DNA of 64,000 bases from Sphingobacterium rhinopitheci (GTDB lineage: Bacteria; Bacteroidota; Bacteroidia; Sphingobacteriales; Sphingobacteriaceae): positions 186,001 through 250,000 of the forward strand of contig NZ_JADEYQ010000002.1 of the NCBI RefSeq assembly GCF_022627575.1, written 5' to 3'. A program made the translations under genes and the position numbers. The notes under the pieces were generated by a model. The model had not been told where the DNA came from, did not search any database, and saw nothing but the letters and a program-made list of their open reading frames with translations. Positions 1 to 9,641 of this stretch are shown one piece after another; positions within the stretch are counted from its first letter, which is position 1; the number at the start of each line of letters is the position of its first letter.

Positions 1-1997
1 AAGTCAGTCAGGCAAAATTGTTAAATAAAATCCTGACGGATAATGAAAAACCCAACAAAACCTCCGCTATATTATTAGCTGATGAATCCCTCTTGGTACC
101 CTTATTACAAAGTTTACCGGATATAAAGGTAAATATTACGACAGGATTCCCATTGACACAATCGCCCATATTTGGAATTTTAGATTTATGGATGAACTTG
201 CATCAGGAAATTTCTCATCACAACAAGAAAAAGATTTCTTACCAATTCGTAGAGACTTTTTTGAACAACTCTCTTACGCGCGTAAGTATCGACGAGAAAA
301 AACAGAACCAGACATTTATTACCGAAAAGCAATTATTTGAAATCTCCTTAGCAGATATCCATATCCAATCATCGGTAATACCAAAATTCTTTATCCCATT
401 ATCAAACTCTAAAGATGTAATACCTACACTAATAGAAATTCTTGACGATTTATTAACTTCTTTGGGAAAGGATACACAGATAAAACAAATAGATGCGAAT
501 CTCCTAATAGAAACCAAAAAAGTCTTAAACCAACTACACCTTGGTTTCTCAAAAATACCGCAACTAAGTATTCTTTTTCAAATAGGCCTAATACGCAAAG
601 CCATCACACCGATCAACTCCGCAATAGAAGGAGATCCATTGGACGGTTTGCAAATAATGGGACTATTAGAAAGCCGTTGTCTTAATTTTGACAACGTCTA
701 TATATTAGGTGCTAATGAAGGGATCCTACCAAAAACATCAAGTGGCAATACCTTTATACCAAATAATCTACGTAGAGCGTACGGGTTACCGATCTTAGAA
801 AATCAAGATGCACTATCTGCCTACCTCTTCTATCGTCACTTTCAATATAGTGAAGGCTTACATTTATTTTATAATGGCATAGTAGATGAAAATAGTACGG
901 GTGAAGAAAGCAGATTCATTCGTCAACTCGCTTTTGAATCTAAGTTCCAATTCCACAAACAACAGCAGCAGCAATCCATTCAATTCCCGCCTAAGAGTGA
1001 GGAATTAATTATCCCTAAAACAGGAGAAATATGGAATAAACTATATAATACATTTATACGTGATGGTAAAAAAATCTCTGCTACAGCATTAACTACTTAT
1101 CTGCAATCGCCATTACAATTTTTCTTCAAACATGTAGCCGAAATAAAAGAACCTCCTTCGATCACACAAGAATTTGAGATGAATAAACTAGGTACAGTTA
1201 TTCACGATGTGATGGAAATTATGTTGAAACCATTTAAGGGCAAAAAAGAATTTACATCAACAAAAGTTTTAGCCGATCTATTAAGCACGGTGGATGACCA
1301 TGTGACGAGGCAAATAGCAAATGAATTTAAAATTGATCTTACATCGATTAATGATTTAAATAGCTTGCAGCGTATCATGCACAAGATAGCTAGTGAATAT
1401 GTAAAAATGTATCTGCAGTATGACATAGACAATTATCAATCTTTTAGAATCATTGAATTAGAGAATGATAACGATTACAAAATCAAATTCCCAATTGAAA
1501 TTAATGGGCAAGAAGAATTTATAAACCTTTATGGGATAATAGATCGTGTAGATGAGGTGATTACTGATTTAGGAGAGGTAAAAACTAGGATCGTAGATTA
1601 CAAAACTGGAGGAGATGTCGTTAAATTCTCGACTATTGAAAAAGTATTTAGCACCAATACCGACAATAAAGCATTAGTACAAACACTTTTCTATACATAT
1701 ATTTTTGAACAAGTAACAGGTATCAAATTTTTAGAGCCACATCTGTATGTAGCGCGCCAAATGCGCGAAGAAGGTACATTATTCAAGGGTAGTTATGGTG
1801 CGCTGATGGAGGGAGAGTTCCTAGCAGAGCAGAAAGAAAATTTTGTTGCTTTCCTAAAAGAGACTTTAGAGGACATTTTTAATGCTGAAATTCCTTTCCG
1901 CCATAATCCAGATTCAAAACCCTATCCTTCGGATCCTTATTTATTATTTTATAAAAATGCTATAAAAGAAGAGCGTGATAGTAATGACGCTGAATAA
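1..1997 (+). CDS. PD-(D/E)XK nuclease-family protein, AddB-like C-terminal part (5' truncated)
   Basis: The reading frame is open to the window edge, so the gene starts upstream; the first possible internal start, a TTG at 18, is not needed. The visible ~660 residues look like the second half of an AddB/RexB-type DNA repair nuclease. A UvrD-C-like stretch (FDNVYILGANEGILPKT, near residue 230) is followed by a cysteine-free nuclease module. That module has SATALTTYLQSPLQFFFKH, then GTVIHDVMEIM, then the catalytic core GIIDRVDE...RIVDYKTGG (Asp and D-Y-K of the PD-(D/E)XK fold), then QTLFYTYIF. In this family the protein works with an AddA-type helicase to resect double-strand breaks; the partner is not in the window. 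The absence of Fe-S cysteines is typical of Bacteroidota relatives. The gene converges on the cupin-like gene across a shared hairpin terminator. Confidence 0.82.
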   Translation, partial: VSQAKLLNKILTDNEKPNKTSAILLADESLLVPLLQSLPDIKVNITTGFPLTQSPIFGILDLWMNLHQEISHHNKKKISYQFVETFLNNSLTRVSIDEKKQNQTFITEKQLFEISLADIHIQSSVIPKFFIPLSNSKDVIPTLIEILDDLLTSLGKDTQIKQIDANLLIETKKVLNQLHLGFSKIPQLSILFQIGLIRKAITPINSAIEGDPLDGLQIMGLLESRCLNFDNVYILGANEGILPKTSSGNTFIPNNLRRAYGLPILENQDALSAYLFYRHFQYSEGLHLFYNGIVDENSTGEESRFIRQLAFESKFQFHKQQQQQSIQFPPKSEELIIPKTGEIWNKLYNTFIRDGKKISATALTTYLQSPLQFFFKHVAEIKEPPSITQEFEMNKLGTVIHDVMEIMLKPFKGKKEFTSTKVLADLLSTVDDHVTRQIANEFKIDLTSINDLNSLQRIMHKIASEYVKMYLQYDIDNYQSFRIIELENDNDYKIKFPIEINGQEEFINLYGIIDRVDEVITDLGEVKTRIVDYKTGGDVVKFSTIEKVFSTNTDNKALVQTLFYTYIFEQVTGIKFLEPHLYVARQMREEGTLFKGSYGALMEGEFLAEQKENFVAFLKETLEDIFNAEIPFRHNPDSKPYPSDPYLLFYKNAIKEERDSNDAE

Positions 1998-2000
1998 CTA

Positions 2001-2029
2001 AAAAGGGGATGTTAAACATCCCCTTTTAT
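2001..2029. terminator. Bidirectional hairpin terminator
   Basis: The stem AAAAGGGGATG pairs with CATCCCCTTTT around a short loop, with A- and T-tracts on the two sides, so it can act on both strands. It sits between the convergent nuclease and cupin-like genes. Confidence 0.85.
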
Positions 2030-2898
2030 TATTTTTCAAGACGATTAATCGCCTTATTAGCCCTCTTTATAGCGGTATTAATTTTATAATCTAACCATTT
2101 ATTTTTAAAAATCTTACGCATGGTATCATCAAAGAATCGTGTAATAAAGAGATTGCGTGCCCCTTTTATTTTTTCACTAAATGAATTTGATAATGCACGA
2201 ACCGAGATCGAATATCCTTCCGTTTCATATTGAATATAGTGCCACCATCCGGCAGGCATGTAACACGTTTCGCCAGGACCAATCAATGCTTCATAACCAT
2301 GGAGTAATTTTAATCCCGGAAACTCTTCCTCACTACTCGTTTTTAAATTGGCTATGCTATGAAAATTATATGGCAGTTTATACATCAAATCAGATTGATC
2401 ATTAGGAAACAACCATATACGCTTGTACCCTTGAAATTGAGAAATGAAAACGTGCGACATATCAATATCGAAATGATTACGCGTCGCCGACCCTTCACCA
2501 CCAAAGAACATAAATGGTAGGTTTTGGATTACTTTACCCCCCGTAACATCATTAAAAGTCAAATCCTTTTTTAATTCAGGACGAATTTTTAATAAGTTGA
2601 ATAAAAATAAACGCAATTCCGTGGGCCCACTGCTTATGGTATCTAGATATTGGCCAAAGCTCATCTTACCGACAGGAGGACTAGCGGCATAATTCTGACT
2701 ATTCTCTTCCTTTCCATAAACATTAATTTGTTCATCTCCAGCAATTTGCTTGAAATAGTCATAACTCCACTTGGACCAACAAGTACTATCTTTACTTATA
2801 AAATCCTTTATAATAACAGGTTGACTTTTATTAAGGTAGTCCTTAATAAAATCTTTTGGAGCAATTCCCGATATACGATCAACTGGTTGTAATTTCAC
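2029..2898 (-). CDS. Cupin-like / JmjC-fold oxygenase-like protein
   Basis: About 289 residues when started at GTG 2898. The frame is open further up to a TTG at 2958, but a TATGTTTG promoter box lies at 2926-2933, so the upstream start would fall before transcription begins; an AAAGGAT lies in the short 5' leader. The protein resembles cupin_8/JmjC-like Fe(II)/2-oxoglutarate oxygenases. It has NHFDIDMSHVF (His-x-Asp), KRIWLFPNDQ, then GPGETCYMPAGWWHYIQY (distal His), which make a plausible 2-His-1-carboxylate metal site. It has no signal peptide. The substrate cannot be told from the sequence; relatives hydroxylate protein side chains or are uncharacterised. It stands alone as a transcription unit. 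Confidence 0.78.
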   Translation of the reverse strand: MKLQPVDRISGIAPKDFIKDYLNKSQPVIIKDFISKDSTCWSKWSYDYFKQIAGDEQINVYGKEENSQNYAASPPVGKMSFGQYLDTISSGPTELRLFLFNLLKIRPELKKDLTFNDVTGGKVIQNLPFMFFGGEGSATRNHFDIDMSHVFISQFQGYKRIWLFPNDQSDLMYKLPYNFHSIANLKTSSEEEFPGLKLLHGYEALIGPGETCYMPAGWWHYIQYETEGYSISVRALSNSFSEKIKGARNLFITRFFDDTMRKIFKNKWLDYKINTAIKRANKAINRLEK

Positions 2899-2925
2899 AA
2901 GCGTTTTTAATTTATCCTTTATATA

Positions 2926-2933
2926 CAAACATA
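2926..2933 (-). promoter_or_regulatory. Bacteroidota -7 box of the cupin-like gene
   Basis: On the minus strand this reads TATGTTTG, an exact TAnnTTTG match. Its place inside the longest possible reading frame supports the downstream GTG start at 2898. A TTG element lies about 21-22 nt upstream. Confidence 0.55.
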
Positions 2934-3051
2934 AAAAAAATACCTCTACAATTTGCAAGTAGTATAGTAATTTACATAATTATTTAGAATAATTCTAAAT
3001 TTTAAATAAAATCATACTATAGAAATACTAATGTTGTACATCACTGATAAG

Positions 3052-4080
3052 TTAATAAGACCATAAATCTTGTTCCCAATCCATCATAACCTTTTTAATT
3101 CGATCAGATTCGTACAATCTGTTGATATCGTCACGAATATAATCCTTTATACGTAAATCTTCGGGATTATCTTGTTTGACAATATAGCTAGTAAATATAC
3201 GCTTTATGAAAACATCATCATAACTTAATCCTGTCGCTATATTTTTTCTATTCTTAACTTCCTTATTAACAAACACATGCCTTGCTTCAGGAAAGTAAAT
3301 CCAAAATGCAGGTGTCGCATCTACTGAAGTATTTATAGATAAACCTTGGTTTAGTGCTATATCATTAATAATATTTTCATCCGTCAAATTATTCTCTTGA
3401 GGGGAAAATGGATCAAATGGATCTCCTCCTGCCACTTGATTAGTTATTCCATCGTTATTAACTTGCTCCATCCCAGGAATACTTGGTGTGATTAAAGGGG
3501 CAATTCCAATTATCCGAGGTTCAAATATTGAACGTTGTTTATCAAAAATCCAGTCTTCTTTAATTCTAAATTTTAACACATTCTCACCGCTAAATGCTCT
3601 ATTTTCATAGCGAGAACTAATGACTTCATTATTTTCATTAAATTCTTCTACTAATACGCTATCCCCCCCCAATCGTGCCATCACCTGATCAACAGGTAGC
3701 TCTGCCATATACTCAAAATTATCTCCTGTGGGATTATCCTTTGTAGGCGTAGGATCGTATGCCGTTAATGAACCATCTTGAATCGCATTCACGATAATAT
3801 CCATCAATCGAGCATTGGGAGAGGTAAATACCAGGTTCATTTTTTCTCTGAGATCAATCTCACGCCAAATACGTTTTCGGTAAGCGACGTCAGCTTGTCT
3901 CAAAGGAGCATATTCAATAACTTTACGATTTTCAATATCGGAATTTCTATAATAACCATCCATTGGTTTTTGTGAAGAATCGCGCCGCACAGGCTTAGTC
4001 GTATTATTAAGATTAATATCTTGTGCCCATAACGTATAAGACAATCCTACCGCGAATATGGCTAAAAATAATTTTTTCAT
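3052..4080 (-). CDS. gldN: Gliding motility / type IX secretion protein GldN
   Basis: 342 residues with a signal peptide (MKKLFLAIFAVGLSYTLWAQ). The features are those of GldN/PorN: an IWREIDLREKMN helix near residue 70, followed by repeated patterns such as LMDIIVNAIQDGSLTAYDP and FRIKEDWIFDKQRS, and a C-terminal IKKVMMDWEQDLWSY. GldN is the periplasmic partner of the outer-membrane lipoprotein GldK, and the two form the ring structure of the type IX secretion system. It is the last gene of gldK-gldL-gldM-gldN, 11 bases after gldM. A low-complexity loop rich in Asn, Asp and Pro (around residues 210-235) is specific to this protein. Downstream is ~100 bp of AT-rich spacer. Confidence 0.95.
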   Translation of the reverse strand: MKKLFLAIFAVGLSYTLWAQDINLNNTTKPVRRDSSQKPMDGYYRNSDIENRKVIEYAPLRQADVAYRKRIWREIDLREKMNLVFTSPNARLMDIIVNAIQDGSLTAYDPTPTKDNPTGDNFEYMAELPVDQVMARLGGDSVLVEEFNENNEVISSRYENRAFSGENVLKFRIKEDWIFDKQRSIFEPRIIGIAPLITPSIPGMEQVNNDGITNQVAGGDPFDPFSPQENNLTDENIINDIALNQGLSINTSVDATPAFWIYFPEARHVFVNKEVKNRKNIATGLSYDDVFIKRIFTSYIVKQDNPEDLRIKDYIRDDINRLYESDRIKKVMMDWEQDLWSY

Positions 4081-4091
4081 AGTTACCCCTA

Positions 4092-5615
4092 TTAATTCGT
4101 TACTTGAAAAGTAATCGGTTCTAAATTTTGTGCAATACCGTCTGGACCGACCCCAACAATATCATATATCATAACCATAGAACCACTTGTTAATCCACTT
4201 AATGCAGACTTCATTTGCGGCGAAAAACTATTGCCTGAAGCAGTATATGGACCTATAGGATCCACTCGAGGCTTAGCGATATACATATTGAATTTGGTGA
4301 CATTAAATTTAGCATCAAAGTCAAAATTATCTAAAGCTGCAGATACCACAGACTGCCCTCTTAATTGTGCGGCCGAAATACGTCCTCCGGTCCTACCACC
4401 TACACGTGCTGTAGGTTTTGGTATTCTCTTTACTCTAAATTTGGTGGTTCCCAAATTTTGAGACTTACCATCAATTGTTGCATTCACATGAAGGGATACT
4501 TCCCCAGGATTAGTAACTCGTGCCATATACTTACCAGCTCCTTTTTCAGTCAATGTCACAGCAGATCCGGAAAGCTTTAAACTTTCTGTAGGTACACCAG
4601 GTGCAGATATTGATACTGGATTTTCTACGCCGATATACAAAACATTCATGGCGTCCGGAGATACTACGGCAGAAGGTTTGGCTACTTGATAAGTCATCGG
4701 TTCTGTTTCATAGACCTTCATAGTTCCATCAGTTTGTTGTACACTAATAGTACCTTTCCATGTATATGTACCGACTCCAGGATTAACATTATATATCCCT
4801 TGACCATCGACCACAGGCAGAGAGGATCCATTTACCGTAATTTTAGGATTTGATTTGGAATCATAAGCTGTCAGGAATACTTTAGCGGTATAAGGTTGGC
4901 CTGCGATTAAATAAGAGCTAGGTGCCACCGCTACGGCAGCAAATTTATCTAGATTGACAACGGCCATATCCATCTTGCCGAAAATATGCTTAATAACAAC
5001 AGACTCTGTATTTTTAGCGTCAGCATTAATTTTTTCTAATGCTGTAATAGCTGCTGTTAGCGGAATACCATCACCAAAATTCACCTCTTCCCAAGTTCTT
5101 TTTATACCTGCACGAGGGGCAGGATCTTCAGCAGCCAGGGAAAAGCTAACTTCATTATTGGTAAGATTTTTCAATTCATTAGACGTGTTATTAATCAATT
5201 CACGGAGTTCTTTTGCTCGCCCTTCATTTACCATCATTCGAGCAGCAATATCTGTACTACTTCTAAACGTTACATCTCCCGTTTCTTCATTCATACCACC
5301 ACCTTCAGCCGTCAATAGTTTATTATATTCATCCAATTTAGATGTTAGTTTGTTTATGTGTGCTTGTGCTTGTTCTGCTTTCGTCAATAAAGGCTGTGCC
5401 CTTTCAGGGCTTTCCTTCATTTTGGTTTCTCGAAAAGACAGAAACATATTATCTATACCTGTCTGTGTATTCTGTGTAGAAGTATTTAGGCTATTTCCTA
5501 AATTTTTAAAAGCATCTAAAATTGAATCACTTACATTTAGCGCTACTAATCCCAGTAGTACCAAATATAAAATACCAATCATACGCTGCCTTGGGGTTTC
5601 TTTACCTCCTGCCAT
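4092..5615 (-). CDS. gldM: Gliding motility / type IX secretion motor protein GldM
   Basis: 507 residues beginning MAGGKETPRQRMIGILYLVL, the characteristic GldM start. One transmembrane helix lies at about residues 12-34; the rest is periplasmic. An alpha-helical first domain (to about residue 215) is followed by beta-rich Ig-like domains, ending in a domain with PRVDPIGPY and the final residues PITFQVTN. In other Bacteroidota GldM forms, with GldL, the proton-driven motor of the type IX secretion system and reaches across the periplasm to the GldK/GldN ring. It lies between gldL (38-base gap) and gldN (11-base gap), so co-transcription is expected. A 222-codon open frame on the opposite strand (4954-5622) is a shadow of this gene. 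Confidence 0.96.
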   Translation of the reverse strand: MAGGKETPRQRMIGILYLVLLGLVALNVSDSILDAFKNLGNSLNTSTQNTQTGIDNMFLSFRETKMKESPERAQPLLTKAEQAQAHINKLTSKLDEYNKLLTAEGGGMNEETGDVTFRSSTDIAARMMVNEGRAKELRELINNTSNELKNLTNNEVSFSLAAEDPAPRAGIKRTWEEVNFGDGIPLTAAITALEKINADAKNTESVVIKHIFGKMDMAVVNLDKFAAVAVAPSSYLIAGQPYTAKVFLTAYDSKSNPKITVNGSSLPVVDGQGIYNVNPGVGTYTWKGTISVQQTDGTMKVYETEPMTYQVAKPSAVVSPDAMNVLYIGVENPVSISAPGVPTESLKLSGSAVTLTEKGAGKYMARVTNPGEVSLHVNATIDGKSQNLGTTKFRVKRIPKPTARVGGRTGGRISAAQLRGQSVVSAALDNFDFDAKFNVTKFNMYIAKPRVDPIGPYTASGNSFSPQMKSALSGLTSGSMVMIYDIVGVGPDGIAQNLEPITFQVTN

Positions 5616-5652
5616 AACCTAATAGCTTTTATAGATTTATAATAAACATAAA

Positions 5653-6294
5653 TTATGACCGATTAGATCCCATCGCAGACAACATATTCCCATAAATAGC
5701 ATTCAATGAAGATAGATTTTTATTAAAAGTATTTACCTGCTCCTTAAATTGTTGCATATCTACTGAAGCCTCATTGAAGGTCTGCAAATCTGCTGCTGCT
5801 CGTTCAAAAGCATGACTTAATTGGGATGCGCCTGTAGATGCGGCATTTAATTTGTCTGCAAAATGATTTGTAGCTGTTGCGGTATCTGCTACCTTAGCAA
5901 TACCGGCAACCTTATCCCCGAAAGAGCGTAATCCATCCCCCAAATTGCCAATTAGATTTTCATCAATTTTTGCATCTTGTAATAGCTTATCTAATGCTGC
6001 AGTATTTCCCATTGCAACAGGTTGAGTAACAGGATTGGGAACTGCTCTATTACTCAATTCACCATTAAAGTCATCGTTTAATTCAGGATAGACACGCGTC
6101 CAATCTACCTCTTTTTCTGAAGATATAAATCCCAAGATAAAAAATAAGATAGCTTCTACAGCTAGCCCTATACCAATAAGCCATTCTCCATATTTAAAAT
6201 GAAGAATTTTAAACATTAATCCAATTATCACTACGGAAGCCCCCCAGTTAATAAATGTATTAATTCCGAAACTAATTTTTCTATTTCTAGCCAT
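5653..6294 (-). CDS. gldL: Gliding motility / type IX secretion motor protein GldL
   Basis: About 213 residues from the ATG at 6294 (MARNRKISFG), the usual start for GldL. An in-frame ATG at 6315, directly after the gldK stop, would add seven residues. Two transmembrane helices (about 14-34 and 40-60: INWGASVVIIGLMFKILHF, then EWLIGIGLAVEAILFFILGF) are followed by a cytoplasmic region with a long helical, probably coiled-coil tail rich in Ala, Gln and Asn. Acidic residues inside the membrane, such as the Glu in the second helix, are thought to carry the proton flow in this family. GldL is the inner-membrane partner of GldM. Confidence 0.94.
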   Translation of the reverse strand: MARNRKISFGINTFINWGASVVIIGLMFKILHFKYGEWLIGIGLAVEAILFFILGFISSEKEVDWTRVYPELNDDFNGELSNRAVPNPVTQPVAMGNTAALDKLLQDAKIDENLIGNLGDGLRSFGDKVAGIAKVADTATATNHFADKLNAASTGASQLSHAFERAAADLQTFNEASVDMQQFKEQVNTFNKNLSSLNAIYGNMLSAMGSNRS

Positions 6295-6315
6295 AATCTT
6301 AGTTATAATTAACAT

Positions 6316-7617
6316 TTATCTGTTTTCAACACCCAAGTATCGCGTTACGGACCTAAACCCTATATAAGATTTTGCAGTATCTTGATATTCATATTGTCGT
6401 GTTCCATTTTGCAAGAAAAAACCTATATCCTTCCATGATCCTCCACGAATAACCTTGCGTTTCATAGATTCATGATCCGAATCTTTAGCATTATAGGTAT
6501 AAGTGGGATTCATATCGTGCACAAAAGAATAAGCGGATTCGTTATAAGCAGATTTAGTCCATTCGGCGACATTTCCTGCCATATTATATAATCCATAGTC
6601 ATTCGGTATAAATGAATATACAGGTAGTGTATATGCACCGCCATCATCGGTATAATTTCCTCTACCAGGCTTAAAATTTGCCATTAGACAGCCCCTGGCA
6701 TTTCGCGCAGTAGGTCCACCCCAAGGAAATTGAGTTCCTATTCTACCCCCTCTTGCTGCATATTCCCACTCTGCTTCAGTAGGTAATTCGTAGTTCAATC
6801 TAGACGGTCTATTATCTTTTATGGCGTTGTTATTAAATAACTGCGTTCGCCAAGAATTAAATGCCTGCGCCTGCTTCCAGGTAACACCTACGACAGGATA
6901 CTCCTCATAGGAAGGATGCGAAAAATAACCTATTACCAAAGGTTCGTTTGCAGCATAACTAAAATCAGCTAACCAAACTGTTGTATCCGGGTAAATCAAC
7001 ATGGTATCACGCATAATAAAATCTGCTCTTTTTTTGGAAGCATCATTTCTGCCCTTCACTGCTGCTTGTAAGTCAAACCATTCGTATTGGTATTTCATCA
7101 GGCTGACATTGAGTTCATTTCGTCCAAAGATGCGATCTTCTCCTTGATAATACATGTTAGAAATTTTTTCTTGTGCAGCTTGATCGGAAGACCTCCATGG
7201 GGATCTTTTATACACTTTGGACCAATCAATAAATTTTTGTGAAGAATTATCTGAGGGTAAAAAATAGGTATCATCGCCAAGATAATCAGTGATTAGAATT
7301 GAATCTCGCACCCAATATACAAATTGACGATATTCGCTATTAGATATTTCAGTGTCATCCATATAGAAAGGAGCAATTGTTACTTGCCTATTTTGCGCTG
7401 TCTGCGAAAATGTAATATCTTCATCTGACTGTCCCATAATAAACGTACCTCCAGGTATAAGTACCATTCCGTACGGTGTTTTATTTTCTCTAAGTTTGTC
7501 TAGATATACACCTACTAATTCACCTCTAGAGTTCTTAGAGCCTTTACAACCCAAAAACAAAATGACAATAGATGTTAATAAAAAAGCACAAACACTCTTA
7601 TTAATATAGAGCTTCAT
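6316..7617 (-). CDS. gldK: Gliding motility / type IX secretion lipoprotein GldK
   Basis: 433 residues from ATG 7617; an in-frame TTG three codons upstream is less likely. A lipobox (IVILFLGC) marks it as an outer-membrane lipoprotein. The body is a formylglycine-generating-enzyme (SUMF1/FGE-sulfatase) fold without a known enzymatic role in GldK. Diagnostic segments are TPYGMVLIPGGTFIMGQSDED, PFYMDDTEISNSEYRQFVYW, PTEAEWEYAARGG, YNMAGNVAEWTKSAY and KVIRGGSWKDIGF. It forms a ring with GldN at the outer membrane. It is the first gene of the operon, preceded by ~165 bp of AT-rich sequence that must hold the promoter; I found no consensus -7 box there. Confidence 0.95.
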   Translation of the reverse strand: MKLYINKSVCAFLLTSIVILFLGCKGSKNSRGELVGVYLDKLRENKTPYGMVLIPGGTFIMGQSDEDITFSQTAQNRQVTIAPFYMDDTEISNSEYRQFVYWVRDSILITDYLGDDTYFLPSDNSSQKFIDWSKVYKRSPWRSSDQAAQEKISNMYYQGEDRIFGRNELNVSLMKYQYEWFDLQAAVKGRNDASKKRADFIMRDTMLIYPDTTVWLADFSYAANEPLVIGYFSHPSYEEYPVVGVTWKQAQAFNSWRTQLFNNNAIKDNRPSRLNYELPTEAEWEYAARGGRIGTQFPWGGPTARNARGCLMANFKPGRGNYTDDGGAYTLPVYSFIPNDYGLYNMAGNVAEWTKSAYNESAYSFVHDMNPTYTYNAKDSDHESMKRKVIRGGSWKDIGFFLQNGTRQYEYQDTAKSYIGFRSVTRYLGVENR

Positions 7618-7780
7618 AAGTTTCAATTGAGCAATGTTAGTAGCTACCTTTTTGTAAAATACATTAAGGATTATGTAAAAGTAATAGATATTATTATCAA
7701 ATAAAACACTTTTTTAAACAAAAACAAAAAAATTTATCATTTACAGAATAATAATTTTTTATTATTTCCTAATAAAACAA

Positions 7781-7814
7781 AAAAAAGGAGAGCATAATTG
7801 CTCTCCTTTTTTTA
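7781..7814. terminator. Hairpin terminator
   Basis: A perfect stem, AAAAAAGGAGAGCA with TGCTCTCCTTTTTT, around the loop TAAT, with T-runs on both strands. It ends the hemD transcript (minus strand) and isolates it from gldK upstream sequence. Confidence 0.88.
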
Positions 7815-7835
7815 TTTTACGAATAAAATTAAGGT

Positions 7836-8615
7836 TTATTTATTCGCTAATTTTATATACTGCTCAACCGCCATAGTCATACTAGGAGCCGCTGGTGTAG
7901 GTGCTGGAATATCCAAAATTAACCCTTTATCTGTTAATGCTTGTTGTGTACTAGTACCAAAAGCAGCTATTCGTGTATTGTTCTGGATGAAATCTGGGAA
8001 ATTTTCAAATAAAGAATTTACACTAGAAGGGCTAAAGAATACAATTATATCATAAAAAACGTCTTTTAAATCAGATAAATCACTAATCACGGTTCGGAAA
8101 AGAACAGCAGGTGTAAAATCGTAACCATTATCTTGAAGCCACTTTTGTGTTTCTTCATTTGTTACATCAGAACACGGGAAGAGGAATTTCTCTTTAGTAT
8201 GTTTCTTCAATACTTCCTCTAAATCTTTTGCTGTTTGCTTACCAAAGAAAATCTTACGTTTTCTATATTGGATATACTTCTGAAGGTATAAAGCAATCGC
8301 TTCGGATATACAAAAGTATTTCAACTCTGCAGAAACTTCAAAGCGCATTTCCTCACATACCCTAAAAAAATGATCTACAGCATTCTTACTGGTAAAAATC
8401 ACAGCAGAATAATCTGAAAAATTTACTCTTTCTTTACGAATTTCTTTTGCTGGTACACCCTCAACATGAATGAACCCTCTAAAATCCAATTTCAAATTAT
8501 ACTTTTCTGCTAATGCAAAATAAGGTGATTTATCATTTTCTGGTCTAGGCAAAGTAACCAATATGCTTTTTACTTTTTTCGCCCTTACAACATCAATCTG
8601 CATATTATTTCTCAT
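7836..8615 (-). CDS. hemD: Uroporphyrinogen-III synthase
   Basis: About 259 residues from the ATG at 8615, which overlaps the stop of the DUF4271 gene as TAATG; this favours 8615 over the longer frame that begins at 8669. The protein has the two-lobed HemD pattern: KSILVTLPRPENDKSPYFAL at the start, YSAVIFTSKNAVDHFFRVC (the conserved 'TSxNAV' stretch), EEVLKKHTKEKFLFPCSDV, and IIVFFSPSSVNSLFENFP with RIAAFGTSTQQAL in the second half. It closes and inverts ring D of hydroxymethylbilane to make uroporphyrinogen III for heme and siroheme. The other heme genes are not in the window. Confidence 0.9.
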   Translation of the reverse strand: MRNNMQIDVVRAKKVKSILVTLPRPENDKSPYFALAEKYNLKLDFRGFIHVEGVPAKEIRKERVNFSDYSAVIFTSKNAVDHFFRVCEEMRFEVSAELKYFCISEAIALYLQKYIQYRKRKIFFGKQTAKDLEEVLKKHTKEKFLFPCSDVTNEETQKWLQDNGYDFTPAVLFRTVISDLSDLKDVFYDIIVFFSPSSVNSLFENFPDFIQNNTRIAAFGTSTQQALTDKGLILDIPAPTPAAPSMTMAVEQYIKLANK

Positions 8616-9595
8616 TAATTGTTTAGTGATTTCACTAATATTAAAATCGGTGCAATTTCCAATGTGCAAAGATAAAGAATAAAATAAAAGATTGAAAACC
8701 TAAAACTTCCAATTAATGATATCATAGTCTTTAAAAACCTATACAAAAACAAAATAACCGTAATTACAACGAATAATATTAACACAAAATTAAAATATAT
8801 CGAAGGTATAAAAGTGACCAAAAGTAGCAGTGGCATCAATATAAGGACACTATTGAAATAAAACAAGTATAAAAACACCACATACTCACGAACTAATTTT
8901 TCTATTTCAAAGAGAACGCCTATAATTCGCACAAATATTATTTTTAACAAAAAAAGTAGCGCTATTCCTAGGGAAATTTTCAAAAAACTCACAAATTCAA
9001 CCTTACCTTGATGCAAAACATACGATTGATACAGGGTAATAAAGAGTCCAAGTGACAACGTAAATATAGAATATAGAAAAATATAAGGCCAAGAAGTAAT
9101 AATACTATCTTCCTTGTTAATCTGCGCTAATACTCTATCATTATAAAAACCATAGATAATATTATGAAAATTGATATAGAAAAAAAGGCGTACAAGACCT
9201 ATAGCTATGAAAAGCACTAGAATAGTCACCAATATCCATGCTGGTCGATTTACCTTCGCTATAGCCTGCATGAGCACAAAGTCTTTATCCTTTGCTGCTA
9301 TTTGTTTCATATTATCCATCCATCCAATAAAATTGTTGTCATCAACGATTACAATAGCCTTTAAGCTATCAACATAAAATGAGCCCGGTTTTGTAGCAAT
9401 AGAAATGGATTGGATATTAAGAGAATCACGTAGCCTCTGTACACGGAGTAACGAATCTTGCTGTGACACAGTAATACTATCAACAGCTATAGTGGATTGA
9501 GCACAAAGAAATTGAAGCGACGAGAGAATAACAATAAACAAGACTAAATATTGTTTACATTTGATTATCGGATTTATTTGCTTCATTCTGAACAT
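8615..9595 (-). CDS. DUF4271 integral membrane protein
   Basis: 326 residues. A signal peptide or first helix (LVLFIVILSSLQFLCAQ) is followed by a short extracytoplasmic segment with Gln/Ser/Asp-rich sequence and then about six transmembrane helices from residue ~120 to the end, for example PAWILVTILVLFIAIGLVRLF and FNFVLILFVVITVILFLYRFL. This agrees with DUF4271 (PF14093), a Bacteroidota-specific family of unknown function often found beside hemD. It is the first gene of a two-gene unit and overlaps hemD by TAATG, suggesting coupled translation. A -7 box (TAACTTTG) lies 8 bases upstream of the ATG, so its 5' leader would be very short. ATG 9586 is an alternative start. Confidence 0.8.
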   Translation of the reverse strand: MFRMKQINPIIKCKQYLVLFIVILSSLQFLCAQSTIAVDSITVSQQDSLLRVQRLRDSLNIQSISIATKPGSFYVDSLKAIVIVDDNNFIGWMDNMKQIAAKDKDFVLMQAIAKVNRPAWILVTILVLFIAIGLVRLFFYINFHNIIYGFYNDRVLAQINKEDSIITSWPYIFLYSIFTLSLGLFITLYQSYVLHQGKVEFVSFLKISLGIALLFLLKIIFVRIIGVLFEIEKLVREYVVFLYLFYFNSVLILMPLLLLVTFIPSIYFNFVLILFVVITVILFLYRFLKTMISLIGSFRFSIFYFILYLCTLEIAPILILVKSLNN

Positions 9596-9603
9596 AAATT
9601 ATC

Positions 9604-9611
9604 CAAAGTTA
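9604..9611 (-). promoter_or_regulatory. -7 box of the DUF4271-hemD unit
   Basis: The minus strand reads TAACTTTG (TAnnTTTG). It ends 8 bases before the ATG at 9595. It overlaps a weaker plus-strand candidate (TATGATTTTG) for the divergent tag gene. Confidence 0.45.
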
Positions 9612-9641
9612 TGATTTTGTTTACGATTTAATACCACTAAA

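Noticed and set aside
4954..5622. 222-codon open frame opposite gldM
   Set aside because: It lies entirely within gldM on the other strand, has no recognisable domain, and the gldM frame is certain; it is a shadow frame.
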